NCBI GenBank assembly: GCA_023213195.1
Contig: CP096135.1
Span: 1,072,616-1,136,615 of the forward strand
Length of the DNA: 64,000 nucleotides
Reading direction: 5' to 3'
Source: Sphingobacteriales bacterium JAD_PAG50586_3
GTDB taxonomy: Bacteria > Bacteroidota > Bacteroidia > CAMBQF01
The notes under the pieces were generated by a model. It ran no database searches. It was not told where the DNA came from and saw nothing but the letters and a program-made list of their open reading frames with translations. Shown piece by piece: positions 1 to 10,166 of the stretch; the stretch's first letter is position 1, and every line of letters starts with the position of its first letter. The translations under genes were made by a program, and so were the position numbers.

Positions 1-1380
1 GAACAGGCGGCCTACAAAGCCCTCCATAAAAATAACGGGCATAAACACCGCCGCAAGCGTTAACGAGGTAGATACTACAGCAAAGAAAATTTCTTTTGAG
101 CCCTCTATAGAGGCCTCGAGAGGCCGCATACCGGCTTCTATCTTCTTGTATATGTTCTCGGTGACGACAATACCATCATCTACCACCAGCCCCGTTGCCA
201 TTACAATAGCCAGCAGGGTAAGCACGTTTATAGAAAACCCGAAAATGTACATGATAAAGAATGTACCTATAAGCGATACGGGAATATCAATAAGCGGACG
301 GATAGCAATAACCCAGTCGCGGAAGAAGAGGTAGATAATAAGCACCACCAGTATAATGGCAATGATTAATGTTTCTTCAACCTCTTCAATAGATTGGGTA
401 ATAAATTTAGTATTGTCTAACGCCAGGTTAAGTTTAAACTCTTTGGGCAGTTCTTTTTCAAGCACGGCGTAGCGTTTGTAAAACTCTTCGGCAATATCAA
501 GGTAGTTAGAACCCGGCTGGGGCACAACACCAAGGCCCACCATGGGTATGCCGCTTTCGCGCAATATGGTTTCGGGGTTTTCCGATCCTAGCTCGGCACG
601 GCCAATATCAGACAGGCGTATGTTACGGTCGCCCTAGCTAGCAACAATCAGGTTTTCAAAATCGGCCTCGGTTTTAAGGCGGCCCAGGGTGCGCACTACA
701 AGCTCTGTATTGGCGCCGTAAATTTTACCGCCGGGCACCTCCACATTTTCCCTGTTTATAGCTGCCGATACATCGGCAGGGGTAAGGTTATAAGCGGCCA
801 GTTTTTGCGGGTCTAACCAAATGCGCATAGCATAGCGTTGCTGCCCCCAAATTTGTATGGTACTAACGCCCGGTATGGTTTGTAGGCGTTGGGCAATAAC
901 ATTCTCTGCATAATCAGATAGTTGCAGGCGGTTAAGCTTATCGCTTTGCAGGGTAAGGGCCACAATAGCATCAGAACTTGCATCTTGCTTAGATACTACG
1001 GGTAACCCGTCAATATCTTGCGGTAACGAGCGCACGGCTTGAGATACCTTATCGCGCACATCGTTAGCGGCGGCTTCTAAATTGGCATCAAGGTTAAACT
1101 CAACCGTAATTTGGCTGCTGCCTAAGTTGCTTGATGATGATATGGTGCGGATGCCATCAATACCGTTAATGGCTTTTTCTAACGGCTCTGTAATTTGCGA
1201 TTCTATTACCTCGGCATTGGCACCGGTGTAGCTGGTACGTACGTTAATAATGGGCGGGTCAATAGCCGGATATTCGCGTACGCCTAAAAAGTTAAAACCA
1301 ATGGCGCCAAACAGCATTATAACTACAGACATTACTATAGCCAGTACCGGGCGCTTTATGCTGGTGGTAGATAAACTCAT
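1..1380 (-). CDS. RND-family efflux permease (AcrB/HAE1-like), partial, with in-frame stop
   Basis: Inner-membrane proton-driven RND pump subunit, N-terminal third to half only; the 3' end lies outside the window. Residues 1-248 (634-1380) show the first transmembrane helix followed by the porter-domain start (REYPAIDPP, a typical HAE1 signature) and the DNxxDxR-like region. Reading continues in the same frame past a TAG at 634-636 through SDIGRAELGSENPETI and TM helices 2-4 with the GLVVDDGIVV motif carrying the Asp pair of the proton relay. The stop is therefore an isolated nonsense codon or a base-call error, not a gene end. ATG at 1378-1380 lies 2 nt after the adaptor stop, so the two form an operon; no TolC-like gene is visible upstream. 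Substrate cannot be told. Confidence 0.9.
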
Positions 1381-1382
1381 TC

Positions 1383-2450
1383 TTATTTTCCGGCTTTAAT
1401 AATTTTTATTGGTGCTTCATCGCGCAGCACCATAACGCCTGTTACTATCAGGCTGTCGCCCTCTTTCAATCCCTTTAATACCTGTATGGTAGAGTCGTTG
1501 CGTATGCCGGTTTCTACATCTATAGACTTGGCTTTGCCGCCTTTTACCACAAATGCTTTTTGCCCGCGTACACCCGGTATAAGCGACTGTGTAGGTACTA
1601 AATACGATATTTCATTATCCTGTAAATCAAGCTTTACTTCTGCAAAAGAGCCGGGCAATACTTTGCCATCGGCATTAGGGTATATAGCGCGTATGCGCAG
1701 GGTGCGGGTAGCAGGGTCTATTTTAGGCTCTATGGCCAGTATTTTAGCTACGCGTAGCTGGTCGTCGCCACGCACATTAAACTTAACCTCGGTACTATTG
1801 GTAATTAGTGGCGAGTAACGCTCTGGCACGCTAAAATCTATTTTTACCGGTTTAAGCTGCTGTATGGTGGCAATAATGTTGGCAGATGTAACGTAGCTGC
1901 CGTTGCTAACGCTTTTAAGGCCTACAACCCCATCAAAGGGCGCATAAATCTCAGTTTTGGCAATTTGTGCCTTGGTAAAGTCTATATCAGAATTAAGGCT
2001 TTGTGTAGAGTTTTGGGCAATATCAAAATCTTCCTGGCTAACACCGTTTATTTTCAGCAGCTTATCTAAGCGACCTTCTTTTTCTTGCGATATTTTAAGC
2101 TGCGCGTTAGCTTGCGCAGGTTGGCCTGTAAGTCGGCATCGTTAATTTTAACCAGCAACTGGCCCTTGCGCACAAAAGCCCCTTCGGTAAAGTTGATGGA
2201 TACTATTTTGCCGCTCATTTCGGGGCGCAGTTCTACTTCTTCGTTGGCAATAACATCGCCCGTAATAAGTATATTGTTTTCTACTAGGGCCGATTTTACT
2301 ACCGTAACCGTAACCGGGCTGGGGGCTTGGTTGCCCTTACCTTGTGCCTGTACCGCCTTTATTTTTACCTGCATCTATTACAAATATTTTTAGCAATACA
2401 AAGCCAATTATTACTAATACTATAATCAAGGGTACGCGTAGTTTCTTCAT
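1383..2450 (-). CDS. RND periplasmic adaptor (membrane fusion protein, HlyD/AcrA family), frameshifted
   Basis: Links the RND pump to an outer-membrane channel. Reconstructed from ATG at 2448-2450: an N-terminal membrane anchor (VPLIIVLVIIGFVLL), then the biotinyl-lipoyl half (VELRPEMSGKIVSINFTEGAFVRKGQLLVKI), a short helical hairpin, the second lipoyl half (APFDGVVGLKSVSNGSYV) and the beta-barrel/MP domains (KIDPATRTLRIRA, LPGSFAEVKL). Two single-base shifts break it: near 2343 (one extra base) and near 2113 (one A missing before AGCT). About 355 residues when repaired, normal for the family. It precedes the permease by 2 nt; a divergent region separates it from the lysyl oxidase gene. Confidence 0.88.
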
Positions 2451-2629
2451 TTTAAAGCCCTTTGGGGATTGTGAACCTATCAAAAATTGTACCGTATGCG
2501 GCTACAAATCAGATTTAAAAGTACTAAACAAGTCTAAACAATTAATGTTCAAACAATAAATTTTTCTATTTGATGGATTTGAACGCGTAAGAAATAAAAA
2601 AACCGATTAGCGTAACCTAAACTAATTGC

Positions 2630-2637
2630 TAACTTTG
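2630..2637 (+). promoter_or_regulatory. Candidate Bacteroidota -7 box (TAACTTTG) for the lysyl oxidase gene
   Basis: TAACTTTG matches the TAnnTTTG -7 consensus known for Bacteroidota. It lies 22 nt before the reconstructed ATG at 2660. No convincing TTTG -33 box is seen at the usual distance, so this is a candidate only. Confidence 0.4.
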
Positions 2638-2659
2638 ATATGCTATAAATGCTAATCAA

Positions 2660-5022
2660 ATGAAGAGAATTTTACTTTTTTAGCCGCTTTTTGTTGTGCA
2701 ACGGCCTTAAATGCCCAATGCCCCAACGGACAAACGCAGGTGGTTATTGCCATAACACCCGATGATTACCCCAACGAAACAACATGGACGTTAACCTACG
2801 CCCAGTCTGGCGCTATAATAGCCCAAGGAACCAGCAGCGGCGGTACCTTTTGTGTACCCAATAACGCATGTATAAAATTTACTATATACGATAGCTACGA
2901 CGATGGTATTTGCTGCGGCTACGGCCAGGGGCACTATTCTGTAACACTTGGTGGCCAGCTGGTTGCCCAGGGTGGTAGCTTTGGCAGTAGTGAGTCTACC
3001 TACTTTAACTGCCCGCCCGGCTATTCCTGCTCTAACCCTATTGATGTTACGCTTGGCACTTATAACGCACCGGTTGGCAACCTTTGGTACGAGTTTAAGC
3101 CCGACAGCATTGGCACTTATGCCATAACAACTTGTGGCACCAACACATGCAACACCAAAATTTGGGTGTACGATAATTGCCTGGGTCTTACCTACGACGA
3201 TAGCAATATTGGCACTGTGTTTTACGATGATAATAATGGAGGCTGCAACCTGCAGGCTGTTGTTACGGCTTACATGGACTCTGCCATTACCTACTATATA
3301 CGCATTGGCGATGTTGGCGGAAGCTGTGCCACCGGCGGTATAAATTGGGAGATAGAATACCTTGGCCCTGTGGTGGGCTGTATGGACCCTAACAGTTGCA
3401 ACTACAACCCGCTGGCTACTGTTGCCGGACCGTGCTATGCTTATGGTAGCCCGCAATGCCCGCAAGCGCCAGACCTTATGGTGGTGCAGCAGGCTATAGT
3501 AAGCTCTATGGATGTGGACCAGATAACTGTTGACGATTGCTATGTGCAAGAAGGTTGTGTAACAGGTTTTGGCTTGCGCGACATTATCCGCTTTACTACC
3601 CACATTAAAAACATTGGAGAGGATGATTACTTTATTGGTGTGCCACAAGCAGGTACCCAGTTTGTGTTTGACCCCTGCCATGGCCACTGGCATTATGTTG
3701 GCTATGCGCAATATGTATTAATCAACCAGCAGGGTACAGAGATACCCGTAGGTTTTAAAAACGGTTTTTGTGTGCTAGACCTAGAGTGTAGCGATGGTGG
3801 CACTGCGCAATATGGCTGTGGCAATATGGGCATTACAGCAGGTTGTGGCGATATTTATGGATCGGGCCTTGCCTGCCAGTGGATTGATATTACCGATGTT
3901 GATACCGGCCAATATATGCTGCTGGTGCGCGTAAACTGGGACCATAGTCCTGATGCATTGGGCCGTCAGGAGTCTGACTATACCAACAACCAGGCGCAGG
4001 TGTGCATCCGCTTAACACGCGATGGAAATGGTATACCATCATTTACTATTGATAATGATTGCCCAACATTTGTAGATTGTATGGGTGTTGAGTTTGGCAA
4101 TGCCGAAACGGATTGTAACGGCACCTGCAATGGCACAGCCATAAAAGGCGACCTTGATGCCGATGGGGAACGGGAAAGCGAAGACGCGCAGCTATATGTA
4201 GCGGAAATACTGGATGGCACAGCCAGCGCCCTGCCTTGTACCGACCTTAGCGGCAATGGTACTATAACCGTTTACGATGCAGCTTTGGATAACAAATGCG
4301 CGCTGTTGGGCAATCCTGATAATAACAATGAATGCAGCTTCCCCCAGAACTTTATAAACCCTGACGATACGGTTACCCTTAGCCTGATTGATGTAAACTT
4401 TGACCTTAATTATGTAGAGGTTGCCATGAAAAACCCCGCACACAAGGTAAACGCATACCAGTTTACTATGCACGGCATTAAAATACTGGGTGTACAAAAC
4501 ATGGTAGACCCATTGGTATACCCTATTAACCCTGAGTATACAACAGGTGGAACAGAGGTTGTAGGCATATCGTACCAAGGGTATGTTACCGAAAAATATT
4601 TAACCCCCACACCGCTGTGCCGCATTTACTTTAGCGAGGTTACCGATACTGTTATTTGTATTGATAAAATTACCGATGTGGTTAATGAACTTTATCAACG
4701 CACCAACACTGTTATTGGCGGTAATTGCTACCAGGTGCCTACCGTGGGTGTAAACGAAGATTTGTTTAGTGTGGGTGTTAAGGTGTTTCCTAACCCATCA
4801 GACGGTATTTTTAATTTGCAGCTAACTACCGCAAAAACCACCGATTATAAAGTGGTGGTAAACGATATGATGGGCAAGCAGGTACGCTCTTTTGCCGGCA
4901 ATGGCAAAGGCGAGCAAATACTACCTATTGACCTTAGCGGAATGCCTGCCGGTGTATACAGTGTAACAGTAACATCGGGCAAGGTGCAAAACACCCAGCG
5001 CTTGGTATTTATGGGGAACTAA
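2660..5022 (+). CDS. T9SS-exported lysyl oxidase domain protein with dockerin-like region
   Basis: Copper/quinone amine oxidase that would oxidise peptidyl-lysine (or other amines) outside the cell. Start ATG 2660 gives a signal peptide ending ALNA-Q once one missing T in the run at 2671-2676 is restored; the open frame otherwise begins at 2740. Domains in order: a Cys-rich beta domain (2740-3350), a GCMDPNSCNYNPLAT motif typical of marine Bacteroidota surface proteins (3376-3430), a lysyl oxidase domain (about 3466-4020), a dockerin-like pair of Asp-rich loops (4147-4300), a cohesin-like stretch, and a type A T9SS tail (VFPNPSDGIF, 4785-5022). In the oxidase domain the copper motif CHGHWH is at 3676-3693. 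The two residues that form the lysyl-tyrosyl-quinone cofactor in animal LOX correspond to Lys (3757-3759, GFKNGFC) and Tyr (3856-3858, GDIYGS). CQWIDITDV and ESDYTNN are also conserved. The natural substrate is unknown. Confidence 0.9.
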
Positions 5023-5062
5023 GGGCCTCACCCCCTAACCCCCTCTCCCATAGTGAGGGGGA
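5023..5062 (+). repeat. Stop-codon-abutting C-rich/G-rich palindrome (copy 1)
   Basis: The element begins directly after the lysyl oxidase stop codon: gcctcacccc, then an acccc spacer, ccctctccc, a short loop and gtgagggggaa. The same layout follows four other genes in this window (at 10126, 18138, 35874 and 52541), always in the same orientation relative to the preceding gene. It may act as a 3' end element. Confidence 0.7.
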
Positions 5063-5072
5063 ATAATAAAGT

Positions 5073-5104
5073 AAATCCCACTGCAATTTGTAGTGGGATT
5101 TTTT
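5073..5104 (+). terminator. Rho-independent terminator
   Basis: Stem AAATCCCACT / AGTGGGATTT with a 9-nt loop, followed by a T tract, 50 nt after the lysyl oxidase stop codon. Confidence 0.8.
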
Positions 5105-5152
5105 GAAACTATAATGGGTTGTAAGAGTATATAGTACAACTTTATTAAGCCT

Positions 5153-6303
5153 ATGCGCAAATTCTCTCTTTTTATACTTTTTTCTTTTACATCAATACTA
5201 ATTAACGCGCAAACCTATGTTGCCGCGCCAACAAAGCAAAAGCAGGCAAACCTAAGTTATACGCTTGCTTACGATACTGTTGAATCAATAAACACCCAAT
5301 GGTTTTATAGCCTGTGCTACAGCACAAGCCACAAGGGCGGGCAAACACATACGCTGTTTTATTACAAAGGCAATAACCGCAGTTTTGAATTGTGTACAGG
5401 TGGTAATATTGATACCTGTTTGGTTGTTAAACCCGCTTTTGTAGATGAGGTGAGCCGTATTGATGCCGTTTTTATCCATAACCCCGATACGCTTTTTGCC
5501 CTTACACCAAGGTATATCTACCGTTTTGATAGCAAGGGAAATACCAATGAAAAAATTGACTACTCTACATCGCTAAAAAAGCAGTTTAAAAACCACAGCC
5601 TGTTCTTTTTTCAGAAAGAAAAACCCTTTTACTACTCGCAGCAAACGGGGTGTTTTTATATAAGTGTGTACAATACCAAACTTAACGGCGGAATACCGCA
5701 GGCCATAAAGAAAAAAGCCCGATGTTTTTAGAGTACAACCCTGTAACCGATGTTTGGCGCGATGTTGGGGCAAGATACAGCGAGTTGTTCAGGCACCGTT
5801 ATTATGACCTTGCCATAGAGAGCTTTAGCCATTTTACGGGTGATGCTATCTTGTATAATTTTGAGGCAGAACCCAATATTTATAAATACTCGCTAACAAA
5901 GGGTACAATGGAAACCATTGGCGGCGCCAGCTCTTATGCCGATAGTATTCCGCAGGGTTTTAAGAACAAGAAAGCGGTGGAGCGCGAAGATGCCTTTAAC
6001 TGGTTTATACGCATACCGTGGTACAATAGCCCTGTACTATTCGACCCGTATAAAAAACTGTATTACCGGTTGTATTTTGATGATATACCATTGAAAAAGA
6101 GCGATGGGTTATTTGCAGGCCAGTTTGATAAAACACCTGTACTTATGGTTTTTGATGATGACTTTAACCTGCTTAAAGAAATAGAATTGCCCGTAGGTAC
6201 AATTGCGGGTGGAAAACCTTTTGTAAGCCCCAAAGGCCTGCATATAGACCTGCGCACATTAACAAGTAAATACAAAGTATATTGCATAGTATCTGTTGAA
6301 TGA
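5153..6303 (+). CDS. Secreted protein of unknown function, possibly six-bladed propeller (DUF4221-like), frameshifted
   Basis: Signal peptide MRKFSLFILFSFTSILINA-Q, then about 360 residues with repeated short beta-strand motifs (YIYRFDSKGN, ILYNFEAEPNIYKYSLTKG, LMVFDDDFNLLKEIELP) that suggest a beta-propeller. Length and layout resemble Bacteroidota DUF4221 proteins, but this assignment is tentative. The frame is broken near 5712, where one A is missing from the aaaaaa run before GCCCG; restoring it joins KKKS to PMFLEYNP. The stop overlaps the next start (ATGA, 6300-6303), so the two are translationally coupled. Confidence 0.7.
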
Positions 6304-6758
6304 AAAAGGCCGCATTGATAATAGTATTTACTGCATTGGCAACGCTGCTTAACGCGCAACAGGCCGATACGGGCAAGGCATATATCAAACGTTATTTTGC
6401 AGAGTTGCAAAACAAGCCGCTTACTAATTATACGGGTGCAGTGGCAGTACTTAATTTATACAGTTGTGGACGTGGAACCCTTTGCGGCAGCGAGCTTCAA
6501 GAGTTTGCCGGCAAGTTTGCTGCAACTACAACTATGCCGGTGTATATAGTGTTGCTGGGCAATGATACTGCGGTAGAAAAATGCTTTAAAAAACTACCGG
6601 ACGTTACCTTTTTAAACGGCGATTATGATTTGGCCCAAAATTACGGGCTGGGCTTTTCTGTCCACCATTTTTATAAGCTGAACAATGGGGTAATTACCTT
6701 TTATGCCATACCTGATAAAAAGAATGAGAAGAAAGTGCGTAAGGCATTTAGTAATTAA
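6300..6758 (+). CDS. Small secreted protein, possible thioredoxin-like fold
   Basis: 152 residues with signal peptide MKKAALIIVFTALATLLNA-Q. The body has the rhythm of a degenerate thioredoxin/peroxiredoxin fold: AVAVLNLYSCGRGTLCGSEL, VYIVLLGND, VTFLNGDYDLAQNYGL, HHFYKLNNGVITFYA. The two Cys at SCGRGTLC are six residues apart, so no classical CXXC is present. It is coupled by a 4-nt overlap to the upstream propeller-like protein. Function not known; the fold is an inference. Confidence 0.7.
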   Translation: MKKAALIIVFTALATLLNAQQADTGKAYIKRYFAELQNKPLTNYTGAVAVLNLYSCGRGTLCGSELQEFAGKFAATTTMPVYIVLLGNDTAVEKCFKKLPDVTFLNGDYDLAQNYGLGFSVHHFYKLNNGVITFYAIPDKKNEKKVRKAFSN

Positions 6759-6789
6759 TGGTTATATTTGATAGCCATAATATATTGAA

Positions 6790-8075
6790 ATGAAGAGAAT
6801 TATAATCCTACTGCTTTTATTAGTTTCAGCCACTGCCTTTTCTCAGGAACGGTTAATCAAGATTATTAATGATGGCGGAGGGCCCGGCCCAACAAACTGG
6901 AAACACATGTCGGTAGAACGTATTACCTACGACCAACAAGGGCGTGTTAAAATGCTGCACGATATACACTATGATACAACAGGTGTTGGTATTTATTCTG
7001 TCAATTATAGAAGGTATTTCTACACCAATAATGGGCAGGTTGATTCGGTTGCCAGTTCGGTTGTTGATTTACAAACCTTAGACACGTTGTTTTATTCGTA
7101 CGTGAAATATTATTACAACAACATGTTGATGGATTCTTTGTATGGGCATAGTATCTGGAACGGGACGGTATATGAACGGGGCGCAAATAAAACCCATTAC
7201 CAAAATGGCTTAGCAACACAAATTTTGATATATAGCTACGAAGATGGGTACGGCTTTTATATTACTGATAAGCGCGATTTGTTGTATGATGTAAACGGCA
7301 ACTGTATTACCGAAATACACAAATGGGGATTTTTAGACCAAGACTTAAACTACAGCCTTAACGACACACTGTATGCAAAACTAGACCACTACTACAGCAA
7401 TGTATCAAGAAAAGATTCTACCATAGAATCGGCTACAGAAATGAATGATGTGACAGACATTGTAGAACTAACGCAGCGGAATAAAACGTTTTATAAATAC
7501 AGCCAAACAGATAGCCTTGTGCGTACTGAAAAAACTAATTTTTCATGGACAATACCCGGCCAGTACCAATGGCAACCCCCGCTTGTAAATAATTACGCTT
7601 ATGACAATGATAATTTTTTAGATAAGTGGAACATGTACAATATAGCCGATTCATTGCAGGGAAGCATTAATACCTGTGCCAAATATTACAGGTCTAACAA
7701 CGGTAGGCTCGACTCTATCTATGGCGGCAATAGTATTATTGCCGGTGGTTTAGATTTAGACATGACCGATTATTTAGGCCGCACCATTTATGTTTACAGT
7801 ACCGATGAAGGGAAATAAACAGCATACCTGATTTAAATGCAACTAACATTACTATTTACCCCAACCCCTTTATCCAATTTATTACCATTGATACTGATAA
7901 TACAGATAAAAAGCAGGTGTTGGTTTTTGATATGAACGGCAAGGTGGTTGCCAACGCTACCACAGCAGATAGAATGTATGTGTACGATGCCCGCACACTG
8001 CCTGCCGGTATGTATATGGTTAGTGTATCTACCCCCAAAGGTACTGTTGTAAAAACGCTGGTAAAAACCCAATAA
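6790..8075 (+). CDS. T9SS-secreted protein with YD/RHS-like strand repeats, frameshifted near C-terminus
   Basis: Signal peptide MKRIIILLLLLVSATAFS-Q, then degenerate repeats of the form YDxxGRxxxxxxxxYD (ITYDQQGRVKMLHDIHYD, LLYDVNGNCITEIH, YAYDNDNFLDKW). The frame closes at 7818, but the next frame carries a complete type A sorting domain (NITIYPNPFIQFI, then VFDMNGKVVAN, LPAGMYMVSVST) ending at 8075. A single missing G or A near 7810-7815 (gaagggaaata) explains the break. With it repaired the protein has about 428 residues. Surface or secreted role; binding partner unknown. Confidence 0.8.
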
Positions 8076-8078
8076 AAA

Positions 8079-8113
8079 AGCCCGCTGTGTACTATGCAAC
8101 AGGCCTTTTTGTA
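8079..8113. terminator. Possible terminator between convergent genes
   Basis: An imperfect hairpin, AAAAAGCCCGCTGTG facing CAACAGGCCTTTTT, lies between the convergent T9SS gene and the histidine kinase gene. The stem is interrupted, so confidence is modest. Confidence 0.45.
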
Positions 8114-8141
8114 AGGATTACACTACTACTAAAATGTACTA

Positions 8142-9358
8142 CTAAAACTTACTTAAACTAAATGTAAATTCAGTGCCCAGGCCAAAAGTTGAGGAAACTT
8201 GTATTTGCCCGCCCAAGCGCTCTACCAGCTTTTTAACGGTAGAAAGTCCAATGCCTGTACCTTTACTTCCGTAACGGTCGGTACTGCCGGTGGTGGTAAA
8301 CAGGTTAAATATCGTAGGTAATTTATCAGCAGGTATGCCCATGCCATTATCTTTTACACTAAAATGGTAATGGGTGCTGTCTTCCTTAAATCCGTAGGCA
8401 ATTTCAATAACTTCTTTATCGTTATACTTAATGGCATTGTTGGTTAGGTTAATAAAAACCTGGTCTAACGCTATGCGGTTGGTATTAATTTCTATGCCTT
8501 GTTCAGGAAAAGTAAAACGTATATTTTCTTTAAAATTGATAAATTCTGCAATAGAATTTAGCGCAGTAAACAGGTTAACTTTTTCTTTGTTGCGGTCTAT
8601 TATTTTGTCTGATGTATGGTACATCAAAATGCCTTCTACCAAGTTTTTTGCCTTGGCTGATGAGTTGCCCAGATAGCTAATCAACTTGGCCCCTTCTTCG
8701 CCTAATTTATCAGAATAATCTTCTGTTAAAATAGTGGCTACAGTCTCAATATTAGCCAATGGCGACTTAATATCGTGCGAAACAGTATAGGCGAATTTTT
8801 CCAGCTCGCTATTTTTTACTTCCAGTTCTTGCTGGGTTTTAACAAGGGCGGCGTTAGCCTTCCTAAGCTCAAACAAGCGCACCACCTGGTTGGCCAGTGC
8901 CCGCAACGATTCTATTTGGCCCGGGCTAAGCATCCGTGGCTCACTGTCTATAACACAAAAAGAACCCAGTGCATTGCCACTTTCTGTTACCAAAGGTACC
9001 CCCGCATAAAATACTACGTTAGGTTTGCCCGTAACTAAAGGGTTGTTGGCAAAGCGGCAGTCTTCGCGCGAGTCGGGTATAATAAATACCTCGTCGGGGT
9101 TGTTAATGGCATGTGCGCAAAAGAAAACTCCCGTGGGGTTTCCGACGCGTCTAATCCTGTCTTCGATTTAAACCATTGGCGGTCTACATCTACCAACGAT
9201 ACCAACGATATGGGCGTACCGCATATTTGCGCCGCCAGCTTAGTCAGGTTGTCAAATTCAGCTTCAGCAACCGTGTCTAAAATGCCTAGTTGGTAAAGTT
9301 CTTCAAGTCGTTGTGTTTCATTGGTAGGAATGGTTGGGTAAGCCTTTTCTACTTTCAT
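8142..9358 (-). CDS. GAF-domain sensor histidine kinase, frameshifted
   Basis: Cytoplasmic sensor kinase of about 405 residues. The N-terminal GAF domain (TNETQRLEELYQLGILDT, VDRQWFKSKTGLDA, FCAHAI, PLVTESGNALGSFCVID) resembles those next to light- or redox-sensing kinases. A short coiled coil follows, then the HisKA box TVSHDIKSPL with the phospho-accepting His, and an HATPase domain with N box NLTNNAIKYND, G1 DNGMGIP, the F box, and G2 GSKGTGIGLSTVKKLVE. No TM segment or receiver domain is seen and no response regulator is adjacent, so its partner is elsewhere. One T is missing from the run near 9120-9124 (coding strand tcttttgcgc), which splits the GAF domain. Confidence 0.87.
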
Positions 9359-9662
9359 TATGGGTTATTTTACTGCGTTTTCCAATAGGTTATACGACAG
9401 ATTTACCCTAAGGTTTAAACGGGTTTTGTACAATTGTATTATTTATAATGGGTATGTAAGGGAAAAGCAAATATTGAAACATTAATTGCTTGGGGTAGGC
9501 AGTTAGTAATGTGTTAAATAGGTATTTTATTGATAGAAAATGTTTAATAAAACTAAATTATAAATCAGGGTGAAGGGGAGGAAAAGCCGCAAAATGCAGA
9601 CTTCTGTTTAAAGAGGAAGAGAGAGGAGTTAAACGTTATAGCTGTAATTATCTAAGGTTAGA
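9359..9662. other. AT-rich intergenic region, nothing recognised
   Basis: 304 bases between the histidine kinase start and the end of the small membrane protein gene. Strongly AT-rich, no convincing ORF, hairpin terminator or repeat seen; it probably holds the kinase promoter. Confidence 0.5.
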
Positions 9663-10115
9663 CTAATATCTGGGGTTTTTTACATCGTCGGCTTTAATAA
9701 TACTATTAATAGATGAATAGTATTCCAGAATACTTTCTAGTTGCTCTTTATTTTTATTAATGTATTCTAATTTTAGTACTAATTCGTTTTCGTTATTATC
9801 AACCCCTTCTTTTAGTTTTATAACTAGCTTTCCGGGGGCGTCACTTGCGCTGTACACTATAAAATAGTAATACCATATTTTATCCCATTTAATAAAACGC
9901 GTTGATTTATACTCAATACCATCTTCATTAATTAGAAGGACTACTTTTTTTAAAGTATATGCATATATTAAGCCCAATGGTAGTATACATAATGGCAGGG
10001 TGAGTAATGCACTGTAAGAATAGACAATTGCAGAGATAGCTAATACCAATAAAAAGAAAGCGATAATAAGATAACCCTTACGCAATCCATATGCAATCAA
10101 GGTAGGATTTTCCAT
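9663..10115 (-). CDS. Small membrane protein of unknown function (PH-like tail)
   Basis: 150 residues. Two TM helices near the N-terminus (LIIAFFLLVLAISAIVYSYSA and LLTLPLCILPLGLIYAYTL), then a soluble domain whose pattern (VVLLINEDGIEYKSTRFIKWDKI, KLVIKLKEG) resembles bacterial PH-like membrane-anchored proteins. Function not recognised. It lies downstream of carB on the same strand, 51 nt after its stop and separated from it by a palindromic repeat. Confidence 0.7.
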   Translation of the reverse strand: MENPTLIAYGLRKGYLIIAFFLLVLAISAIVYSYSALLTLPLCILPLGLIYAYTLKKVVLLINEDGIEYKSTRFIKWDKIWYYYFIVYSASDAPGKLVIKLKEGVDNNENELVLKLEYINKNKEQLESILEYYSSINSIIKADDVKNPRY

Positions 10116-10125
10116 TTTTATATAT

Positions 10126-10166
10126 TATCCCCCTCTCGCTTTAGGAGAGGGGGTAGGGGGTGAGGC
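10126..10166 (-). repeat. Stop-codon-abutting C-rich/G-rich palindrome (copy 2)
   Basis: On the minus strand this reads gcctcacccc, then taccccctctcc, a taaag loop and gagagggggat, starting immediately after the carB stop codon at 10167-10169. Confidence 0.7.

Noticed and set aside
634..636. TAG recoding (alternative genetic code or suppressor)
   Set aside because: Other genes such as the NdpA-like gene (17146) and the RAYT gene (26859) use TAG as a stop, and no other conserved frame reads through TAG.
2791..3711. 306-residue open frame on the minus strand across the lysyl oxidase gene
   Set aside because: Antisense to a clear lysyl oxidase protein, with low-complexity composition and no recognisable motifs; it is a shadow frame.
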